A program made the translations under genes and the position numbers. Shown piece after piece: positions 50,401 to 59,400 of a DNA stretch of 64,000 nt. Position 1 is the first letter of the stretch, and every line of letters starts with the position of its first letter. The notes under the pieces were generated by a model, which was not told where the DNA came from, did no database searches, and saw only the letters and a program-made list of their open reading frames with translations. This DNA comes from Patiria pectinifera (Eukaryota > Echinodermata > Asteroidea > Valvatida > Asterinidae): the NCBI GenBank assembly GCA_029964075.1, contig CM057135.1, positions 30,493,366 through 30,557,365 on the forward strand. Reading direction: 5' to 3'.

Positions 50401-53400
50401 ATACATTGTACCGGTAGTTTAATTAGGGTTGCCTAGAATTGCTATAAGATGATTCAAGAATATGTACGTACATGTCACAACATCAGGAACTTGAGAGATG
50501 TATTAACATGTACACATTTTGACATGTACGGGTAGCACAGGAAATAATTATTTAAAAAAAAATATATATTTATATTTTTATATTTATTTACTTCGACATT
50601 TCTGTCGCGGGTTGTGGAAAAGGTTACATAACCCATATAAAATCCACAATCGCTTTAAAATATTAAAGCAGGAATATTTATATGTAAACTAACTAAAATA
50701 GTTTAAATTGAACCATATAAAAAATTATATAACACCGTATTGCACAGATGAATTCAACATAATGTCAGATTCCATTTATGGAATTGTCAAAAAAGGTCAG
50801 GAATAAGCAATGCAAATATTCATCAAAGATGAAATCAGAAATGTAAAAAAAAGATGAGAGGGCATTTAGAACCACATTTTACGTCCTCAAGTCAAACCAC
50901 AAACCAATAAAGTAAGAAAAAGAAATACCTCACGTTTCTACGGGCAATTCAATTAAGAATTCCATGCATCTAATGAATATTAAATATTAGCATAATACCC
51001 ACACACATTAAGCCTTCATCGCTGTCTGTTTAACCACGAGTCTTACAACTGACATTCTAAATGTCAAGCAACTTGAAATATTCATTAGAATCACTTTACC
51101 CTAGATTATGTATCTGGACCCTCAGGGGATGGAGAATATTAAATTTCAGTTAAGATCAATCAGATCAAGTTCTCAGACGAATCCCTGCCTGGAAATCGAT
51201 GTCTGGGTCTGTCTGATTTGGTCGTTGGAACTTGGTGTAATTTGAGACTTATTTTGTCATGTGCTGTTTTATGGCCGTTCCTTCTACAAATTGCTTGAGT
51301 TGTTCTAGTGTTTCAATCAGTCATTGATGAGTGGCGTCAGTTTTAATGACAACATGAAATTTGAGACGACGGTTCAGTTTTCACATCAAACATTCAGCAT
51401 TTGGAGTTATATGTTTGAACATGCAGGGGTTTTGGTGCTTATATCTCTGCCCAAAGTAAAACGGTACCCCAGGTGGAAGGCCTTTAACCGACTTATTGTA
51501 TTAAGTACATTTTACTACTCTGTCACACATAGTGTTTTCGGCATTTTCCTATACTTTAAAAAACCTGCGTTTGCTTCTATCACACACCTATCATATTACA
51601 CACATGTTGTATTTCTTCACTGTTTTTATTCCCGAAATGAAAAGATGTTTCAACATACCTTTAAGATGCCGTCAGGTCAAAGGTGTTAGAACGTATCCAT
51701 TTTTCTTCGAAATCCTGAGTCCTCGTGGACTTCCTCTTGCAATGTTTTCACACGGGACAGTCAAGATGAATGGAAGGAGGATCGGCCGGCATCTTCACAG
51801 AGCTAGAAGGATGAAGATGATTCACAAGGCTGGAATGACGCAGGTATCCTGCGCCACACTGACTGTGCCGGAGTGTGTCTGTGTGTGTGTTCTGCCTCAG
51901 TGCTCTACCGGTAGTGACATTGGTGGTTTATTACTACGGCAACTGCTTGGGAGACGGGGAATCCAATGTTGGCCAGGTGGAAATGAGATGTTGTTTCTCG
52001 GGCTACAAGTCTATACCTTGTGTTGGTACATGGATGGATTTCCAAATGCCGTTCAGTTCATAAGCTGAACAGAATATTAGTGCATACAAGATTTTAGGCT
52101 TTGCATAGTGGAATATCATTATCGAATTGGTTTGCGGTAACTGCATGTTGTAATCTCTCAGTAGATATTTAGTTCTGATTAGAACTTGTCCTGCTTATTA
52201 TCAACTTTCGCTAAGTAGTTTTAGTTCTGATAAGAACAGTCCTGCTTAGTTCTAAAAGAAATTGTCTTTGGTCTCAACGTTTCGACTAGCCTGCTCTAGT
52301 CATAGTGAGGAGACTGAATATTTATAGTAGATAACCATTTACAAAGAAAGCTGGGATTGTCTTCAGTGAAGATATTACATGTACTTACGAGAAATTTGGT
52401 GGTAATGTAATTTATATTTCGTAAGATTTATTAAATGTACACACGTAGGGTACTCAATGCAGTCATGGTACAAAAAAGCTTCTTTCCTTTCCAAGATGCA
52501 TCTTTAAAACTGCAAAAAAAAAATCGATGTTGTTCTTTTTGTTTGAGTTCTATTCTTTGAATTAAAAAAATACTGTGACAGGACTGTGCTCTGCAACATA
52601 ATGCACTTTGCGACTCAGTTAACACCCGCAAGATGGCAAATGTAATGTGCTGTGAAGGATTTTGAAAATAAGATTAGAATTCCAAGAGGATATAATTTCC
52701 AGAGAAGAGACAAGATGGCAAAGTTACTCAGGTGTGAGTAAGTGTCCATCGCGATGTGACGTGAGTGCACCTGACACTGCAGCCATGCTGACCTCAACAA
52801 AAGCACGTCAGCCACGTAGGGAGTATCATCGCATGATCCTCACACCTGCAAACAGGATTGGCCTGAAGGAAGGAAAAAGAAATCTTGTTCCCATCTCAAA
52901 AATATGAATGGATGGAAAAATGGTTGGTTTGTCATGAAATGCATCATCCTGGATAGAACAACTGATCATGAAATCCGTGCCCCGTCACTAGATTTTGTAA
53001 ATATTAATCTTGCACTTGCCTTGGACGTTGAAAATGTCCAAGACATTCAAAATCGGATGTTTAAATATGTTTTTATTGGTGTTGAGGTTCTTAAGTGTCT
53101 TTGTCTTGTATTACACTTTAATTTTACAGTAGGATGTCCTTAAAATTCTGCTAATATTTGTACAATTTTATCCTTCTACCGATATTTTGAATACCATACA
53201 CCATGCCATGTATTAAACGTCTGACTTTTCCTTTCAGCTAAGGTTCAAGGCACTATTGTACAAATTTAACAATGAATTTTAAGCTCATCAAGAAAGATGT
53301 TTGACGACATTCTGGAAAAATGCATTTGTAAGTCAAGTGAAGACCCATAGTTCCTCTGTTCCCGTTTCACTCTTCACCTCTCTATCCAGGGTTGAATGTG

Positions 53401-56400
53401 GACAGTTACAAGTCCAGTTTGAAGTCCACCTTTGGCCCCGGCAGTGCCTACGATATCGACCACTCGGCACCCAAACCAGTCAACGGACCATGGATCAGTC
53501 ACAATCTAACAAATTTCCTGAAAAACTACAATGAGAACAAGGAGAAAACCGGAGACACGGAAAGCAAAGATGTAAGTGAGCATGGTGGCCTTGACATCAG
53601 AGATTTGAAACTTAAAAAAAGTCAGGATTGGAAGGGGACATCATGACATTTGCGGACTTGCTTTAATGCATGGACTTCACATGAATGCAATTTTTAAGTC
53701 AATTTTAGGTCCAGAATCAGTTGAAGTAAAATTTGCCAGAGTTAAAATCTGTTCAAATTTTCCACATTGCTTTGGGTGTACTTGTGATATCATGATCACA
53801 AAGTCTTTTTTGCATTTCGAATACTGTGCATGCATGAATTGATCAGTATAAAATCTCAGTTTTGGTCTAAATAGGAAATTTATTAACAAGGGATTGTGTT
53901 TCATGCATATTTTCCCGGAACAAGGTTAAAAACCACTCCAGGTACAGGGCTACAAGTGAAATAAAAAGAAGAGTAGGTACTCAGGAAAACAGAAGGTAGA
54001 CATTTCTTATCTTAACCCCTTGACACCGGTATTGTCATGCCTCACTTTACTGGCTTACAGGCATGACTGCACATCGGCCTTTGTCCGGTGACAGCTGCAC
54101 TGCCCACAGACCGCATTCCACGGCATAGCATGGCTTACAACATACAGGACAGATTAGCGGACTGCAGCCATGCATCAGCTGGCGTTAAGGGGTTAAATAG
54201 TGCATCTCACGTACATATCGGTCTATTGTGCCATATCTTGAGATGTATGCATATATATTTCACATCTTTGGCAGAGAGTCATTTAAACATATTGACATAT
54301 ACTATGGTCCAGTAGCCTTATCTCAGGCGCCCGAAAATTAGCCTAGTAAATAACCCCCACCCTAATGACAATGTGTCATGAAGGGTAGCAAACACAGTGG
54401 CAAACGACCCCCCGAGGTGTCATTAGTGTCATCGCCATCTAACTAATGACGCTTGCGAACATAAATGAGTTAATGGTCCATACAAGCACAAACGACATCC
54501 AGTTAGAATTTTGAAAGAGGTCAGGTAAAATTGGAACATTTTTTTTCCAAAAAAACCCCAAACAACCCACAGAAAGTGTACTGACCTCATATAGTGGCGA
54601 ATTTTTCAGCATCTAACAATGCATGCTGTCAAATATCTCCAGCTATTTTCACACCATTTTGTAGAAAATGTAGGCTAATTTGAAGAGTGCATTCACAGCG
54701 TGTTCAAGTGGACTAGCTGATAAATAGGACAGGCACGGACGATACAGAAGCATGTAGGAAGGATGTAGGCTGAAAACATTCTTAGATGTTCCATGGGAGG
54801 CACTACTTAAGGATCACCAAGGGGGAAAGTGCAGTAAACTGCTACTGTAGACATGTTGGCGTCTGTCGGGATGAATGTGACATTTTATTATCTGTTGAAC
54901 TTGAAAGCAACCCAAAAATCCCAATAGACCTAAGACTTCATGACGTCACGTTTTTTTTCATGTGCACTTTCCTATGAGAGTCAGGTGTGACGCGTCCCAC
55001 CTCATAGGAAAGCGCACATGTAAACAAAGCCTGACGTCATTTTGTATTAAATGTAAGTCTATTCTAGCAAGGCTTGTGTCACATTTGGTTAGAAATTAAT
55101 AAGATTTCTAGTCTGACTGTTTAATTGGACTTGACTTGAAACTTGGGTAATGATTATTAGTGTTGAAAGTCTGGTTGAAAATATTTGAGTGCATTTTTCT
55201 TGAAAATATGAACTCATAACACCCCCTCCCAGAGTCCACCCAGAAAGGTTGAAGAGGCACTTGTAATTTATTGTCTGGGTCTGAGAAATCAAGACATTTT
55301 TTTTTCTTTTCTCAAAACAGTTATCAAGGGCGGATCAAGCTTTGGCTCATTGGGGGTGGGGTTAGCTATCAAGTTGGGGGGGGAGGTAGCAGGTGTGAAA
55401 AAAATTTTCTGCATGATGAGCAGATGCACAATTTTTTTTGCATGATTTTTCTATATTTTTTTGGCCCAAGTATGGAGGAGGAGGAGGAGGGGGGGGGGTG
55501 TCAGACTTTGAAGTTTACTGTCAGGCTCTTGAGTCAAAATCTGTCTGTTCAAATTTTTTTTGGCGTCTTTCTATTCCTAAATATCTAGTTTCATTTTTGT
55601 TGGGGTGCAAGACGGCACTTGACTTAATGCGCAAGTCATAACTGCCAACATTCGGTAGCAGACATGTTGTCTGGGTCCGTAATTCCCCTGTTTATATCCC
55701 TGTGTGTTCGTGGGTGCCACAGAGCCCTTGAGAGCCACTCATGGAACATTTTCAAATATTTCCCTCAGGACATTGAAGAACTCCAATCAGCATAAGAGAA
55801 TGTAAAAAGGAGGATAGGGCATGGACTAGTTTGGGAAGAGAATTAGGGAGCATTTTTGTGGGGAGTTTGAAAGAGAAATTGAATTCAAAATTGCTAAATT
55901 ATTTTTTTTTTTATTTGATCTTTACAAATTGATTCTTTGCACTTTATTTATCTGACTATTTTGAAATTATGAATTTTGAAACTCTAAATTTTATTTTAGA
56001 ATTGCTCAGTTAATTTCATAGATTAACCTCGAAAAATTCCTTTGTTGTACATGTATAAATTTGTCTACCTGTCTACGTTCTTCTAGCTTGTACATGTACA
56101 ATCACTCGGGAGCTGATTTTAATTAATTTTATCAACAAAAATGTAAAACGAGCACAAACACAGAATGGATAAAATAATTGTTTCCCTAAGAAAAACGAAT
56201 ATTATTTGTATTCAGACAATTGAAAATCCATAACCTAAATATAAATTCAAATTGAAAGCGGCCATTTAACAGAAATGCAAAATTTCTGACCCCTTTTATT
56301 TATATAATCCTTGGGGGTTTTTTTTGCCACGGGACCGCATTTCCACGTTCCATTTTCACTTAGCTCCATCCAGGTGGTCAAACTCTTCCCAAGTCCAGGT

Positions 56401-59400
56401 GCCTCGTTCTATTTACAGAAATTATCCCGTTAGAAAACAGCAGCATTGCTCGGGGCATTGGTATTATATCAAAGAAAATTTGTAGTGGGTTTACCAACGC
56501 GCCTTACGACATCTAGTTTTACATCGCTGTTGTTGTTGAGACGCCTACAGGTTCAAATTGCTTTTAGCTCCATGGTCTGTGCTTGATCTCGGTGTTTGGA
56601 ATCCTGAAGTCGGAATGGCAGTAACTCCAGGCATGCAAATTCCATGTGTGATTACCAAATTATCCCCGGCCACTGATATGCATTTAGTTCGGGGGCAGTT
56701 ATTAAACCTGTGATGACCTCAAGATGTGATGAAGCAGGGATGCCATTTTACAAAATGAAAGATAAAATCTTGAACTTATCAAAGTTTTCTTTGGGATCAA
56801 GTAAAATGACCTTATAAAAAAGACTCTGCACTTTTCGAAGTGCAAACATCCTATTTTCAGTCCTTGAGAACTTCCTGCATATAGAATTAAAGCATAAGGT
56901 CCTCCCAAATTTCACAATGTATTTCAGGTCATCTGAGTTATTAAGCAGCTTGCAGCAGTTTATTTGCCTTAAAAATACTTTCAATTCAGCAGTAAATGGA
57001 ATTTGGTGGCCTCAGTATTGAACTTTGAAGTTATTTCATTTGTTTTGCTTTTTGTCTTTTTAAATCCAAGAACATAAAAAATACATGATAGAACTTGCTT
57101 GTGTCTTGAACTTCCAAGATGTATCAGTTGAGGTTCAGACCTCCTGCAGTATGGCCGATTGTCTGCTAATTATCTCGGAAGTCACTGGCCTGGAGTTCCT
57201 GACTGTTTTCCCATAAATAGCCGAGACTTCTTGCAGTAATTAAAGTAGGAATTGCTGAGCACCACGGGGGAACTTGACGTGACATGCAAGAAAAGGTTCG
57301 GTGAGAAATTGAGTTTGACATTGAATGATGTTATGAACACGGGCCTTCCGGAGAAGTTCTGAAATTATTGTCTTGAAATCATGGTGACAGAATATGTCTG
57401 AGTCTGGAATGAAGCACAGAAAGTTAGCAATATCATCAATCAATGTGTCTTCTTAACACCCCACCCCAAAAAAACCACCCCCCCTAAAAAACCAACAAAT
57501 TGATATTGTTCTAAAGTTACTTTGCTGAAATTGCCACCTGACAAAAGTGGATATCATTTTTTCCACTTCACACACAAATTGATTGATATTTTAGAGTTCT
57601 GTCAGTCATACATGGGACTCACTTTGTGACCATTACTTTAATGTATGGATTGTGTATCTTGCTTGCCTGGCATGTTGTCAGACTGCTGTTTATTGTGGTC
57701 TGTTCATCGCAGCAGCTTGCCAGACACTCCCACAGTGCTTCTGTGAATGATTGTCCAGGAGGGACCGTAGGAGATGCCTGGGCTTGACAAATATGCACAG
57801 GCAGTGCTGGTACATCCTTTCATTGATTGATGGAAAAGCAACAAGAGTTTTTATTTCAGGATGTGATATATTCCCAACGAGAGTTCTTTTGGAAGAACAG
57901 AAAATGAACTCGACAGCTGTTTTGTGGTTACAGTGTTTTTATTGATCAAAGTTCAGTTAGGCAACACCAGCGAAAATAATCCTCCTCCGAAACACCCCCC
58001 CCCCTAAATAAATCCTGAAGTCGATTCTCAAAATTTGTATTGTTTGTTCTTCATGAACCATTGACATTCAGGTATTTATGCGTAATGTAAACAGGGGAAT
58101 ATTGGACATGATAACTGTATTATAAAATAACACATATTATTGTGTTATATTTCCTCAGATGGATGGCGTGTGCAAGATTAGTCCCTTGGTGGCGCTCTAC
58201 GCTGGTGATCCTAAACTCATGGAGTACGTGGAGACTGTTGTGAGGATCACTCAGAATAATGACATCGCTGTCAGGTTTGCACTGGCAGGTTGGTATAAAG
58301 TCCAAATTTTAAATCTATGTGGTTGCCTGGTACTCTGAATACAGTTTGTGATTCATGATCAGAGGGTCAGGGGTTCACATCCAGCCACAGGCTGTCATGT
58401 TCTTGGAAGAGCCACTTCACCCCATTTGCCTCTCTCCACCCAGGAGTAGAAGGGTATCCGCGTTAGCTGAGGAGTAACCTTCAATGGACTGGCATCCCAT
58501 CCAGGGCAATAGCAATATTCTCAGTTGTTTCATGCTTTTTTTTGGTCTCACACAGGTGCTAAGCTTGTGGAGGACTACGTCTTGAACGGTCCCAATCCTC
58601 AGGCCGTGGACAAGATGATGAGCTCTGTGGATCCTGAGGCTAAGGATGCCATTCAAGAGGTACTGAAGACCAAGACCGAACCCCATGCTGAGGTGGTAAA
58701 GAAGAACGGCTCTAGCTGTGGTAAGTGGACGTTGATGGTTGAACAAAGGTCTTTTTCTTAGTGGGAGAAACTTGTAGAAGGCTCAAATTATGGCTGACAT
58801 GATGTCTTACTTTTTATCATATTTGTCCCAAAAAGGGAGGTGCTTGGTCGAATCCTGCAGTACCTTCAAATTAAATTAGGTTTTGCCCTTCATCGACGTA
58901 TAAACACTGTATACTCGGTGTGTTACCTCCCGAGTGAAAGTTGGAAAAAATCACATCTTATGAATAGTTAATGCGGTACCCACTGCTATGTACATCAGAT
59001 TCGAACCAGCCAACCGATCCCGTTAGCTCGGTGGTCGAGTGGTAAGACATCTGCACTACAAAGCAGGAGGTTGTGGGTTCGAGTCCCACTTGAGTGATTT
59101 TTTCCAACTTTCACTCGGAAGGTAACACATTGAGTATACAGTGTTTATAGGTCGGTGAAAGGCAAAACCTAATTTGAGTTACATCACCTCGACGCAAAAT
59201 TCCATCATATGAATACCTTCAAATTAGTAAAAACATTTGACGCCTTGCAACATCTCAAACGTGAAGGGGCTCTTTCATTTTTTCGAGTAAATTTTGATTG
59301 TAATTTCTCCCTCTGGACATGAACTGCTGTTTCCAAGGAAAATGTTGGATCTAAATTTACAGACAACATACAAATATCAAACTTTTAACCAGAAATTAAT

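Larger units (their letters stand above)
48283..53389. other. Intron 2 segment
   Basis: Apart from the SINE-like piece (49640) and retroelement-like piece (52155), no element is recognised. AT-rich 50560-50720. The open frame 51532-52068 (178 codons) has no known motif and lacks coding character. Confidence 0.45.

Noticed and set aside
51324-52068. Open frames of 121 and 178 codons in intron 2
   Set aside because: No recognisable domain, no fitting splice sites, low-complexity VCVCVC stretch from a GT repeat, and the flanking exons already join in phase.
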